DNA of 64,000 bases from the NCBI GenBank assembly GCA_033439265.1, contig JAVTVX010000034.1:11439001-11503000 (forward strand), in the 5' to 3' direction. Numbering within the stretch: the stretch's first letter is position 1; every line of letters starts with the position of its first letter. Of the stretch, positions 24,316 through 35,615 are shown piece after piece. This DNA is from Dillenia suffruticosa. Lineage: Eukaryota > Streptophyta > Magnoliopsida > Dilleniales > Dilleniaceae. The position numbers and the translations under genes were made by a program. The notes under the pieces are model-generated. The model was not told the origin of the DNA. It did no database searches and was given only the letters and a program-made list of their open reading frames with translations.

Positions 24316-25118
24316 CCTTCCCAATATAATATTATTAGTATTTATTTTGTGTCCTAAATTTGGGAGACTCATATTGGTATTTGGGTTCTATTTATAACGT
24401 CTTAATGATTGCACAAAATGATACTACTTAAATTTATAATTCCGTATATGTCATACCCATATTTTTCTTTCATATAACTTTTTCAAGCTAGACACTTTTC
24501 TTATTATGCTCCTAATAAAAAGCTAAACACTTTTATTATTGTAGAATCAATGAGTAGTATTATGTTCTTAGAGTTCAATAGTTCTTTTTGAGGAGCACAT
24601 GAAGGGAGGATTCTTTTGTACATGTGATTCACTTAATAACTTGGTTTGTTTAGATTTTCACCTTAATCTTAGTTTTTGACTTATTTGATTTATTAACTAT
24701 GGAAAGTTTTTGTTCGATATTAAAAAGTTATCTTCTATTTGGATAATGAAATGTTGTAAATAAAAATTTATCTTCATCTTTAAACAAAAGCTCCAATTAT
24801 AACATATCATTTTATTTGAGTAAGATATCTCCTATTAAAGTTAACATTTAGTCAATTTAATTATTTCACATCGTATTATTTTAGCAGCATAGTTCCTATT
24901 ATAGTTATTATTTTGTCAATTTAGCATTAAATAAGCTTTTTTTTATTCCATATATAAAAGTATTCTATTTAGATCATAAAATGCTGAAAATAAAATCTTA
25001 TCTTCATCTTTAGAAAAATGTCTAATTGTATCACATCATAGCATTTTAGGAAGATATCTGCTATTATAGTTACCAATTAGTCAATTTAGCAATAAACAAA
25101 CACATCACACATTTTTTT

Positions 25119-25192
25119 CTTTATATAAAAATGGTCATCCCTATAAATACAAACATTTGTTCTCGCTTATTATAAAGATACATCATAGAATA
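25119..25192 (+). promoter_or_regulatory. Orphan promoter of paralog B, unit 2
   Basis: CTTTATATAAAAATGGTCATC and the following leader (to ACATCAT, about 25192) match the sequence just upstream of B in other units, including the TATA box. The coding part that should follow is gone. Confidence 0.6.
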
Positions 25193-25229
25193 GTTTAATA
25201 TTTTTTATAATTCCTTGCTTATAATTGAT

Positions 25230-25271
<42 letters not shown>

Positions 25272-26215
25272 TCTATCATGTGTTACTTTCTCCACTTTTA
25301 ATTAACACCGATTAGTAAAAAATATTAAGTAAAGTAGAATAGATCAAATTTATAAAATAATCTACATCAATATATACGTTGATAATTAATTTTTAATCAA
25401 ATTATTGATATATTTTGATCAAATCAGATATATATTTAAATAAAAATTAATAAAAATATATTGATATAAATATATTGTTATGCAAGATTTAATTTATCTA
25501 CTGAATTATTATAATATAATATCAGAGTGGTTACAAAAAAATAAAAAAGAGAAAAGCGAGGGTATAAAGTGGCTTGCATCTAATAAAGCAAAGGGAGAAA
25601 TACCCCACCGACTATCCAAATTCCCGAGTTAATGTATTATATTTTAAGATATTATATGATAAGTTTAAATAATTTAGATGGATGATGGTGGAGACCGGAG
25701 AGGCCAGCTCCATCCTAGTATTTTAGGGATCAATCCAATGGATGGTGGGATGGGAAGTAGTTTTTCTTTATTGACTTCATTTTTATCCAACGTTGGGCAT
25801 ATTTTAGGGCACAAGAAAGATTTCGATGGCCCATCTTGTATCTTGTATGCTCATCTTCCCCACGTGTCTACACGCGTGTCATACATATATCTCGTGTTTA
25901 TTATTTTTTTTATCTTGACTAATTAGTATTTAATTTATCTGATTAATTTTATTATAAAATTTAATTTAAGGATAGACTATTTTGATATGTGTTTTTTTTT
26001 AAAACATTTATACTGCACCCAGATTGTGTCACGCTGATGTGAGAGGGTACGAGGGGGTGGAGGTGGGGTTTAGAGAGAGTTGCGGTGTTTAAAAGCAAGA
26101 AAAATGATTGCTTCTTTCAAAACAATGTTGGCATGCGGAGGGAAAATAGAATAATAAGATTTTGCGTGGTTTAAAAAGTTTGGGAGGGAAAATATTAAAA
26201 AATAAATTAAAAGTT
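25193..26215. other. Foreign insert or replacement in unit 2
   Basis: About 1 kb not found in any other unit. It starts with AT-rich sequence, has a CT-then-AT microsatellite at 25231-25270, and becomes more complex after 25550. A plus-strand frame of 82 codons at 25678-25926 has no recognisable domain. It ends where the unit resumes at GCTACAACTAAAACC (about 26221). I found no terminal repeats or target duplication, so it looks like a recombination replacement (about 0.7 kb lost, 1 kb gained) rather than a simple transposon insertion. Confidence 0.7.
25231..25270. repeat. Microsatellite (CT)n(AT)n
   Basis: A run of CT dinucleotides passes directly into AT dinucleotides. It occurs only in the foreign insert of unit 2. 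Confidence 0.95.
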
Positions 26216-26538
26216 ATTTAGCTACAACTAAAACCATTCTAGTTAATAATTCAAAAGTTTAATATTTGAAACAATTCTTTATATGCCAACATGGCAATAT
26301 CCTTATGGAGCTTATTACCCTCTAATATTTCATAGAATAGTTTCTCTATTGAGGGAAATAAAAAAGTTTTTTTTTTGGGTTTGCCTGGCAAGTGAGAAAT
26401 GATTACATGTTCTCTTATCATTAGTGTTTTGAACCATTTCGTACTAAAATTGAAATGGAAAGTACTATTCATAAAGAAACCTCCCGAATTATTCACACCT
26501 ATCCTTTGGAGGCCTTTCGCCCTTGATGACTTTGGTCA

Positions 26539-27644
26539 CACTACAAGAAAACTGAGTTTAAATGATGAAAAATTATCGATGAAACAAAATCTGTCGTAAA
26601 TAGCGATAGAATTGCGATAGATTAAAGTTAGACGGAATATTGAGAGATTAGCGACAAATTAGAAACTGAAATTAGCGACAAAAATATTTTCGTTATTAAT
26701 CCGTCGCTGTAGTGGTTTAGAGTAAAAAAAAATAATTGTAAAACTATCAACGACGGAGTAGCAATAGAATTTTTAGCGATGAAAAATATCCGTCGCTAAT
26801 CCGTTAGTGAAGTGGTGAAAGGTAAAAGAAAAAAAAAACATATGTATAGCTATCAGCGTCGGATTACCGACGGAAATTTTAGTGATGGATTACCGATAGA
26901 TTTTTTTCAATTTTTAAGTTTTTTAATCTTTTTAATTTTTTTAATTTTTTAATTTGTTTAATTTGTTTAATTTTTAATTTTTTCTTCTCTTTTATTATTT
27001 TATAATTCTCTTTCTTTTTTCTTTTATTTAATTTATTTTTTCATTGATTCTATTATTTTATTATTTAATTTAATGGGTAAATGAAAAAAATAATTTGCTA
27101 TTCTATCTTAATGAAAAAAAATTATCCCAAGGTAAAGGAAAAAATGAAGAGATGAGAGTGAGATAAAAAAAATTTGTGAAAGTAAGATAAAAGTTTTGAA
27201 AAAACTTTTGAGAGTGAGATTAATATTTAAAAAAAAAATGAGAGTTAGATAATAAATAATAATAAAAAAAGTATATCATAAAACAAAATTTGGCATAGTG
27301 GTTGGACAACTCATCTTTCATCTTGCAGACGCGAATTCGATTCTGGGAGGAGACATTTTTCACCAAAAAAATGCAGGGCGCAAGGGCAGGCGACTGCACC
27401 TGTGCGGGCGGGCGGACGAGTTCCCTGAACCAGGTGGGTGCGCGTGCAGGTGGGTTTCACATGAGCGGGCATGCATGAAAGTGTGTGTACGCATGACGGT
27501 GCGGGTGGGTAAGTGAAATTAGCGGGGTGTTTTCAGCGACGAAGTTAGTTACAAAAATTTTCTGTCACTGATATTTTTTAGCGATGGAATCTTTTCTTTT
27601 AACGATGGATATTTCTGTTACTGAAAGAAAATTTTCTCATAGTG
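26539..27644. mobile_element. Non-autonomous CACTA element, unit 2 (A-type)
   Basis: CACTACAAGAAAA to TTTTCTCATAGTG, flanked by TCA. It carries GGCATAGTGG and a long GC-rich segment (about 27365-27510). Compared with units 3, 5, 6 and 7, the part between GGTGGGTAAG and AAATTAGCGGGG is deleted. Confidence 0.88.
27291..27510 (+). other. Pol III box A/B-like segment with GC-rich tail inside CACTA
   Basis: TGGCATAGTGG (27291-27301) resembles a tRNA A box, and AATTCGATTC (27334-27343) resembles a B box 43 bases on, the usual spacing for a tRNA-derived promoter. A GC- and CpG-rich stretch follows (GCGGGCGGGCGGACGAG and GTGCGGGTGGG), striking in such AT-rich DNA. It could be the head of a tRNA-derived SINE captured by the CACTA element; no poly-A or T-tail and no flanking duplication was seen. 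Counterparts start near 33026, 38829, 44717, 54251 and 60141. The segment is absent from unit 1. It is not a functional tRNA gene. Confidence 0.4.
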
Positions 27645-27889
27645 TCACTTTTGGGTTTCTATAACCTTTTCATAAATAAGCTTTCAATTCATTCCATATA
27701 TCATAGTGTGAGATAAAGGTGTGGATTATTGGTGGCTGAATAATATTTCTGGTGTAAGAAAACACATTATAAATTTTTCTACAAAACTATGAAAGTGGGC
27801 TTTGCATTCTTTTTGTTTGCTGTGTCTTGATCATGTAAGGAAAAAAATTTTCAACATTCACAAAGCCGAGATCTTTTATTTATTTATTT

Positions 27890-28126
27890 ATGAGAGTTTT
27901 TACTATGATGGATGCAATCAAGAGAAAGAGATTTTTCTTTTCTCTTACCGCAACTACTTCCAACCCTGGGAGAAGAAAAAAACTATTGATTTCCATTTAC
28001 AATCAATTGTGTAAGAGAGATGACAATTTTCCGTCATTGAGCGCAATTTATTCATATATTTTTCAATCTATGTCCAATCCTAACTATTTTAATTTGGTAA
28101 GAATTTTACAATTAGTCTCTCATTAG
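27890..28126 (+). other. Conserved unassigned open frame, unit 2 copy
   Basis: 78 codons starting MRVFTMMDAIKRKRFFF. About 100 bases upstream (27789) a short frame MKVGFAFFLFAVS, hydrophobic and signal-like, ends in TGA. See the entry at 60810 for discussion. Confidence 0.25.
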
Positions 28127-28484
28127 TAAAACAGGGTAAAAATTAAAATTTGAATATCTAATGTTGTATTTTTTAAATTTGAGTTTCAAATATTGCTTGA
28201 GGGATGATATTGTATCATCATAATTTATAGAAAAAGATTTTACTGAATTAAGTTTGGTTATTTTCACCCTCCCTTTTAAGCAAGGGACTTTTTAGATAAA
28301 ATTTCAAATCTTAATTTTTTTATTTTGATTTACTTGTCGAAAAACTATTAACTATGACATTGAGTCACAGAAACTGATTAAATGAAAAGAATAAAGAAGA
28401 AAAAAACCATATGGCTTTTATTAATTCATCAGAAAGGCATGGTTGGAAGTAAGGTATTGTGGTCACCAAAAATCGACAGGCTCC

Positions 28485-28901
28485 TTAATTTTTGGAGCAG
28501 TTGGCGTAGCCACAAGTCCCATCAACACAAATTGCACCAAGACAGAAAGAAGGATGATATTTGCAATCGGCATTAGTTTGACAAAAAGAACTTGCGCTTG
28601 GAGACTTGGCTTTGGAACCTAGGCAAACGCATTTTCCAAACATACAGACTCCGGAAAGTGGTGGTATGCACGTGTGCTCGCAGGTACCTTTATCACACTT
28701 TGCATCACTTGGCCCTGTCAAATATTCATCCATAGTAATCACAAAATTAGTTAACTCCAATTCCCACATCAAAGTTATATCCTTTGTCAACGAATGAAAA
28801 CAGAGATAAAGAAGAGAAACTATATGAGAGAGAGACTAACAAGCTGTTCCAAGGAGGACTAGAGCAATAACAAAGGCCAACTTGAATGAAATCATTGTCA
28901 T
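28485..28901 (-). CDS. Paralog A, unit 2: secreted 12-cysteine peptide
   Basis: Exons 28901-28841 and 28714-28485, same splice sites and phase as unit 1; 96 residues. All twelve cysteines are kept. Differences from unit 1 in the mature part are R37I, G60S, T94S and T95K. The Ile at 37 is unique in the array and sits directly after the third cysteine. The intron is slightly shorter because of a shorter GA run. Confidence 0.85.
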
Positions 28902-28985
28902 TATTGGAGTGAGATAATGTGATTTGTATTAATTCGCCAATATGTTAAATGCTTTTAAATGAATAATATCTAAGAGCTCTGGTCG

Positions 28986-28995
28986 TTATTTATAC
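28986..28995 (-). promoter_or_regulatory. TATA box of paralog A, unit 2
   Basis: GTATAAATAA on the minus strand, 85 bases before the ATG at 28901. Confidence 0.65.
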
Positions 28996-29298
28996 GATTG
29001 AGGTTTTCTATCAAGAACAAACAAATTTTTCTAATAAATAAAAAATAATTAGGTATTTTCAAAGAAAACTATATCTAATTAAATTTCTTATTGAATACAT
29101 GGAAAAAAGTAAACATTTCCATAGGATTAAAAGAAATAAGGTTTTCTCTTCCTTTTTTTTGGTTCTTCCCTTTTAGAGTGCTTAGGATATAAGTTTTCGT
29201 TTATGGTACAATGCTTCGACTTAGGAGGGGGAAATATATATATATAGGCTCTGGCATCTAGTCTACTTTAATTTTATGGTCTAGTCTAGGTGCTTAAT

Positions 29299-29765
29299 CT
29301 CCCCTTCCTCTTCTTCTCGGCAAGATGGTGTCGTCTACATTCAACCTTCCTTTATCTATGCAATTCCCTTCCCAAGCTCCAAAATCAACAACATAACTTA
29401 GTCCTTTTATTGTTAATTTTAAACAGTAATGGAAACTATTTCCTTAAGAGGAGCAATTCCTGCTTAGACTTTCTTCCCAAAACTTGATCTTCGTACCATT
29501 ACCAACTACCCAGTGGAATTTCTTTTTAAATTTTTTTTCTCATTATTGTCACGTGCTTCCCCGTTCTTCATAATATCCCCCCAAACACTTGGAAAATTCC
29601 CTTCTGTTAACAAGTCTTTCATGTTTTCAGATTTACCAGTTCTGCCATATTTTTCTTGAATTAAATCTGATCCTTCCACTATTACCTTAACCTACCATTA
29701 CAAATGTGAAATCATGATGGTGTTCTTCCCTATTTTGGGTTTCCTCTCCTTTTTCTTCTTCCCGA
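29299..29765 (-). mobile_element. LINE remnant, unit 2
   Basis: The minus strand carries GNGTKIKFW (29503-29477), the same word as in units 4-7 with one change (K to T). Downstream the piece lacks the bases between CCCGAATT and TGAGGAGT that other units have. See the unit 4 entry for the reasoning. Confidence 0.5.
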
Positions 29766-29899
29766 ATTTGAGGAGTCTGTAATTATATGCAACTTACAAG
29801 CATATATTGTGCAACAGTGGAATGTCATAATCCATCAAGCAAGATACTTTGGTGGGCCCTAATTGAGCTTTGTGGGTCAAAAGCCCTAATTTAGCTTGG

Positions 29900-30340
29900 T
29901 TGTTCTTCGTGGGCAGATCAGATGTGATGTAACCTTAGAACATGGTCGATTACTTTGGATTCTATATTGCGCATTCCTTCTCCGCTTTGTAGGCGATGGA
30001 AATGTAGTAAGATCTCAAATTCAAGTCTTGTGCATGGAAGGAGAGCTTTACCCGTGAGATGCCAATCTGACTCGAACCGAATTTAATCAGGTCGAATATG
30101 ATTATTGAATATCAATAATTTATAACAAAAAAAAAGTGTATAACCTACTTCGACACTTGTGTGATTGATTTTTTCGCACTCACACTTGTGCTATTTGATA
30201 CGGTATCTATGTTAGAGATTATGGGTGGAACATCACTGTGTGATGCGATGCATAACTACTGTATCGTGTTTTAGTCAACTTATTCTATTTCTGTAAAAAA
30301 AAAAACTCTCTTACTAAATTCAATATGAATTCCAACAACT
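29900..30340. other. Conserved block between LINE remnant and next unit, unassigned
   Basis: Present in units 2-7 (also about 35745-36175, 41535-41975, 47460-47895, 57015-57430 and 62885-63285). It holds GTAGGCGATGG and, about 30 bases on, AAATTCAAGTC, loosely like tRNA A and B boxes, then CCAATCTGACTCGAACCGAA and an A-rich run. A SINE fragment is possible but weakly supported. No coding capacity. Confidence 0.3.
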
Positions 30341-31249
30341 ACCAATATAATATTATTAGTATCTATTTTGTGTCCTAAATTTGGGAGACTCATATTGGTA
30401 TTTGGGTTCTATTTATAACGTCTTAACGATTGCACAAAATGATACTATTTAAATTTATAATTCCGTATATGTCATACCCATATTTTTCTTTCATTTAACT
30501 TTTTCAAGCTAGACACTTTTCTTATTATGCTCCTAATAAAAAGCTAAACACTTTTATTATTGTAGATTCAATGAGTAGTATTATGTTCTTAGAGATCAAT
30601 AGTTCTTTTTGAGGAGCACATGAAAGGGAGGATTCTTTTGTACATGTGATTCACTTAATAACTTGGTTTGTTTAGATTTTCACCTTTATCTTAGTTTTTG
30701 ACTTATTTGATTTATTAACTATGGACAGTTTTTGTTCGATACTTAAAAGTTATCTTCTATTTAGATAATGAAATGTTGTAAATAAAAATTTATCTTCATC
30801 TTTCAACAAAAGCTCCAATTATAACATATCATTTTATTTGAGTAAGATATCTCCTATTAAAGTTAACATTTAGTCAATTTAATTATTTCACATCGTATTA
30901 TTTTAGCAGGATTGTTTCTATTATAGTTATTATTTTGTCAATTTAGCATTAAATAAGCTTTTCTTATTCCATATATAAAAGTATTCTATTTAGATCATAA
31001 AATGCTGAAAATAAAATCTTATCTTCATCTTTAGAAAAATGTCTAATTGTATCACATCATATCATTTTAGGAAGATATCTGCTATTATAGTTACCAATTA
31101 GTCAATTTAGCAATAAACAAACTCATCACACATTTTTTTTCTTTATATAAAAATGGTCATCCTCATAAATACAAACATTTGTTCACACTTATTATAAAGA
31201 TACATCATCATTTTAAATATCCCTACAAAACTAAGTTTTCATTCTAGCA

Positions 31250-31512
31250 ATGCCTTTGATTTCTTTCAAGTTGTTGGCTTTCGTCCTTGTTGTTGCAATC
31301 TGACTGAATGCCTTAAACATTGCAAACCAAACACAGGAGTTTGTCTGTATAATTACAACCTTTGCCAAGGACCTTCTAGATTTATAGAAACAAACAACTA
31401 TCTTGCTCTCAATTGCCAGACTCAAGCAGATTGCAAAGATCCATCAACTTCACTTTGTTCTGGACTTTGTTTACGCGGTACACGTTTTTACTCAGTTTGT
31501 GGCAAGAATTAA
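31250..31512 (+). pseudogene. Paralog B, unit 3: intronless, frameshifted cysteine-rich peptide
   Basis: The ATG at 31250 opens MPLISFKLLAFVLVVAI, a clear signal peptide, then TGA at 31301. The mature domain is intact but in another frame: from TGC at 31294 to TAA at 31510 it reads CNLTECLKHCKPNTGVC and, later, NCQTQADCKDPSTSLCSGLC. The frame of the mature domain stays open back to about 31198 but has no ATG. Compared with unit 1, the end of exon 1 and the whole intron are gone, so a deletion fused the exons out of frame. The fifth cysteine of the A pattern is Asn here and the eleventh is Arg (RGTR). TATA-like TTTATATAAAAAT lies at 31142. It should not make a secreted peptide. Confidence 0.82.
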
Positions 31513-32243
31513 CCATCTTACTCACCAATAGCTTTCTTCACGAAATAGTTCTGTACTTTTCATTGTATCCCACTTGATTAATTCAATAAAGTCATAGGTT
31601 TTTATTGTTTTATTACCCATTAATATGCAGGTTTGAATGACCCACAATTTAAAATTCCTATCTATAGGTAAAACTAATGAAACTTGGAGACATAAACTCA
31701 ATTATGGTGCCATGACAATGTTTTTGAACATTTAACGTTGGTTTATGAAGTTTTGCCTTGAAAGATGATTTCATGGAAGGAGATAGGCAAATCTGGTCTG
31801 CTGGTTGAGTAATCTTATTTTTGTAGTAAAAGTAAAACAAGAGTTGTTTCAGTCATCGAGGTGTACCAATTACTCTTCTACTTTGAAATCTAAACTCCTT
31901 GCACGCTATTTCTTAATGGAAATTTAGCTATAACTAAAACCATTCTAGTTAATAATTCAAAAGTTTAATATTTGAAACAATTCTTTATATGCCAACATGG
32001 CAATATCCTTATGGAGCTTATCACCCTCTAGTATTTCATAGAATAGTTTCTCTATTGAGGGAAATAAAAAAGGTTTTTTTTTGGGTTTGCCTGGCATGTG
32101 AGAAATGATTACATGTTCTCTTATCATTAGTGTTTTGAACCATTTCGCACTAGAATTGAATGGAAAGTACTATTCATAAAGAAACTTCCCGAATTATTCA
32201 CACCTATCCTTTGGAAGCCTTTCTCCCTTGATGACTTTGGTCA

Positions 32244-33456
32244 CACTACAAGAAAACTGAGTTTCAACGACGAAAAATTATCGATTAAACAAAATTTGTC
32301 GTAAATAGCGACGGAATTGCGATAGATTAACGTTAGACGGAATACTGAGAGATTAGCGACGAATTTGAACCTGAAATTAGCGACGAAAATATTTTCGTTA
32401 TTAATCCGTCGCTGTAGTGGTTTAGAGTAAAAAATAATAATTGTAAAACTATCAACGACGGAGTAGTGATGGAATTTTTAGCGATGAAAAATATCCGTCG
32501 CTAATCCGTTAGTGTAATGGTGAACGGTAAACAAAAAAAAAAAACATATGTATAGCTATCAGCGTCGGATTACTGACGGAAATTTTAGTGACGGATTACC
32601 GATAGATTTTTTTCAATTTTTAAGTTTTTTAATTTTTTAATTTTTTTAATTTTTTTTAATTTTTTTAATTGTTTTAATTTTTTTAATTTTTTTAATTTTT
32701 TTAATTTTTTTAATTTTTCTTCTCTTTTATTATTTTATAATTCTCTTTCTTTTTTCTTTTATTTATTTTATTTTTTCGTTGATTCTATTATTTTATTATT
32801 CAATTTAATGGATAAATCAAAAAAATAATTTGCTATTCTATCTTAATGAAAAAAAAATTATCCCAAGGTATAGGAAAAAAAGAAGAGATGAGAGTGAGAT
32901 AAAAAAAAATTGTGAAAGTACGATAAAAGTTTTGAAAAAACTTTTGAGAGTGAGATTAATATTTAAAAAAAATGAGAGTTAGGTAATAAATAATAACAAA
33001 AAAAAGTATATCATAAAACGGAATTTGGCATTGTGGTTGGACAACTCATCTTTCATCTTGCAGACGCTAATTCGATTTTGGGAGGAGACATTTTTCACCA
33101 AAAAAATGCACGGCGCTAACGAGTTCCCTGAAGCAGGTGGGTGCGCATCCGGGTGGGTTTCACATGAGCGGGCATGCATGAAGGTGTGTGTACGCATGAC
33201 GGTGCGGGTGGGCACGTGTGCGGACGTTTGCGCTCTCATGAAGGCTTCCAGAATTAGCAATGGAATTTTATTGTCTTTTATCAGCGACTGATTCCGTCGC
33301 TGATAGTTAGCAATCCGTCGATAAAAATTAGCGGAGTGTTTTTAGCGACGGATTTAGTTACAAAAATTTTCCGTCACTGATATTTTTTAGGGATGGAATC
33401 TTTTCGTTTAACGATGGATATTTCCGTCGTCGTTAAAAGAAAATTTTTTAATAGTG
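32244..33456. mobile_element. Non-autonomous CACTA element, unit 3 (T-type)
   Basis: CACTACAAGAAAA to TTTTTTAATAGTG, flanked by TCA. It carries GGCATTGTGG, a short GC segment beginning GGCGCTAACGAG, and CGTCGTCG near the right end; these mark the T-type shared with units 5 and 7. Confidence 0.88.
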
Positions 33457-33701
33457 TCACTTTTGGGTTTCTATAACCTTTTCATAAATAAGCTTTCAAT
33501 TCATTCCATATATCATAGTGTGAGATAAAGGTGTGGATTATTGGTGATTGAATAATATTTCTGGTGTAAGTAAACACATTATAAATTTTTCTACAAAACT
33601 ATGAAAGTGGGCTTTGCTTTCTTTTTGTTTGTTGTGTCTTGATCATGTAACGAAAAAAATTTTCAACATTCACAAAGCCGAGATCTTTTATGTATTTATT
33701 T

Positions 33702-33938
33702 ATGAGAGTTTTTACCATGATGGATGCTATCAGGAGAGAGAGATTTTTCTTTTCTCTTACCGCAACTACTTCCAACCCTGGGAGAAGAAAAAAACTATTG
33801 ATTTCCATTTACAATCAATTGTGTAAGAGAGATGACAATTTTCCGTCATTGAGCACAATTTATTCATATATTTTTCAATCTATGTCCAATCCTAACTATT
33901 TTAATTTGGTAAGAATTTTACTATCAGTCTCTCTTTAG
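33702..33938 (+). other. Conserved unassigned open frame, unit 3 copy
   Basis: Same 78 codons from MRVFTMMDAIRRERFFF; four more upstream codons are open here, giving MYLF at 33690. Product not recognised. Confidence 0.25.
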
Positions 33939-34296
33939 TAAAACAGGGTAAAAATTAAAATTTGAATATCTAATGTTGTATTTTTTAAATTTGAGTTTCA
34001 AATATTGCTTGAGGGATGATATTGTATCGTCATAATTTATAGTAAAAGATTATACTGAATTAAGTTTGGTTATTTTCACCCTCCCTTTTAAGCAAGGGAC
34101 TTTTTAGATAAAATTTCAGATCTTAATTTTTTTATTTTGATTTACTCGTCGAAAAACTAATAACTATGACATTGAGTCACAGAAACTGATTAAATGAAAA
34201 GAATAAAGAAGAAAAAAACCATATGGCTTTTATTAATTCATCAGAAAGGCATGGTTGGAAGTCAGGTATTGTGGTCACCAAAAATCGACAGGCTCC

Positions 34297-34715
34297 TTAA
34301 TTTTTGGTGCAGTTGGCATAGCCACAAGTCCCATCAACACAAATTGCACCAAGACAGAAAGAAGGATGATATTTGCAATCGGCATTAGTTTGACAAAAAG
34401 AACTTGCGCTTGGAGACTTGGCTTTGGAACCTAGGCAAACGCATTTTCCAAACATACAGACTCCGGAAAGTGGCGGCCTGCACGTGTGCTCACAGGTACC
34501 TTTATCGCACTTTGCATCACTTGGCCCTGTCAAATATTCATCCATAGTAATCACAAAATTAGTTAACTCCAATTCTCACTTCAAAGTTATATCCCTTGTC
34601 AACAAATGAAAATAGAGATAAAGAAGAGAAACTATATGAGAGAGAGAGACTAACAAGCTGTTCCAAGGAGGACTAGAGCAATAACAAAGGCCAACTTGAA
34701 TGAAATCATTGTCAT
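34297..34715 (-). CDS. Paralog A, unit 3: secreted 12-cysteine peptide
   Basis: Exons 34715-34655 and 34526-34297, 96 residues, all cysteines present. The mature part differs from unit 1 at G60S and T95K, which makes it the majority form of the array. It faces the B pseudogene of the same unit (convergent) and is head-to-head with the B pseudogene of unit 4, 2.4 kb away. Confidence 0.86.
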
Positions 34716-34799
34716 TATTGGAGTGAGATAATGTGATTTGTATTAATTCGCCAATATGTTAAATGCTTTTATCTGAATAATATCTAAGAGCTCGTGTTG

Positions 34800-34809
34800 T
34801 TATTTATAC
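34800..34809 (-). promoter_or_regulatory. TATA box of paralog A, unit 3
   Basis: GTATAAATAA on the minus strand, 85 bases before the ATG at 34715. The bases just upstream on the plus strand differ slightly from the other units (CTCGTGTTG for CTCTGGTTG). Confidence 0.65.
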
Positions 34810-35117
34810 GATTGAGGATTTCTATCAAGAACAAACAAAATTTTCTAATAAATAAAAAATAATTAGGTATTTTCAAAGAAAATTATATCTAATTAAATTT
34901 CTTATTGAATACATGGAAAAAAGTAAACATTTCCATAGGATTAAAGGAAAATAAGGTTTTCTCTTCCTTTTTTTTGGTTCTTCCCTTTTAGGGTGCTTAG
35001 GATATAAGTTTTCGTTTATAGTACAATGCTTCGACTTAGGAGGGGGAAAAATATATATATATATAGGCTCTGGCATCTAGTCTACTTTAATTTTATGGTC
35101 TAGTCTAGGTGCTTAAT

Positions 35118-35615
35118 CTCCCCTTCCTCTTCTTCTCGACAAGATGGTGTGGTTCTATATTCAACCTTCTTTTATCTATGCATTCCCCTCCCAAGCTCCA
35201 AAATCAACAACATAACTTAGTCCTTTTATTGTTAATTTTAAACAATAATGTAAACTATTTCCTTTTAAAATTTTTTTTTCTCATTACCAACTACCCATGG
35301 GAATTCCTTTTAAAATTTTTTTTTCTCATTATTGTCACATGCTTCCCCGTTCTTCATAATATCCCCCCAAACACTTGGAAAATTCCCTTCTCTTAACAAG
35401 TCATTCATGTTATCACATTTACCAGTTCTGCCATATTTTTCTCGAATTAAATCAGAACCTTCCTCTATTACCATAACCTACCATTATAAATGTGAAATCA
35501 TCATGTTGTTCTTCCCTATTCAGGGTTTCCTCTCCTTTTTCTTCTTCTCGAATTGGATTTTGTGTTCGTGGGACATGTGTCTATTCACATTGAACCACAA
35601 TTTGAGGAGTCTGTA
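35118..35615 (-). mobile_element. LINE remnant, unit 3 (internally rearranged)
   Basis: The GNGKKIKFW word is missing. In its place CCTTTTAAAATTTTTTTTTCTCATTA occurs twice (about 35260 and 35308) around ACCAACTACCCATGGGAATT, as from a local template switch. The rest matches the other units. Confidence 0.45.

Larger units (their letters stand above)
19733..24543. repeat. Array unit 1 (shortened, most divergent)
   Basis: It carries the most ancestral-looking B pseudogene, with its intron still present. Its CACTA copy lacks the GC-rich segment. About 130 bases are missing before 22718 (ACTATGA joined to the downstream ATGG). About 0.85 kb is also missing after the LINE remnant, where CTTACCATT (about 24310) jumps to CCAATATAATATT. 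Confidence 0.9.
24544..30564. repeat. Array unit 2 (B gene replaced by foreign sequence)
   Basis: It matches the other units except that the B gene and its 3' flank are replaced by about 1 kb of unrelated sequence (25193-26215). From this unit onward the roughly 0.85 kb block after the LINE remnant is present. Confidence 0.92.

Noticed and set aside
27291..27343. A tRNA gene suggested by A and B box-like words
   Set aside because: I could not fold acceptor and anticodon stems from the surrounding bases; the most it can be is a tRNA-derived promoter relic.
31250..31512. Rescue of B by a short intron between GTCCTTG and CACAG
   Set aside because: The GT-AG stretch would be only about 54 bases, below the usual plant minimum, and would remove the first three cysteines.
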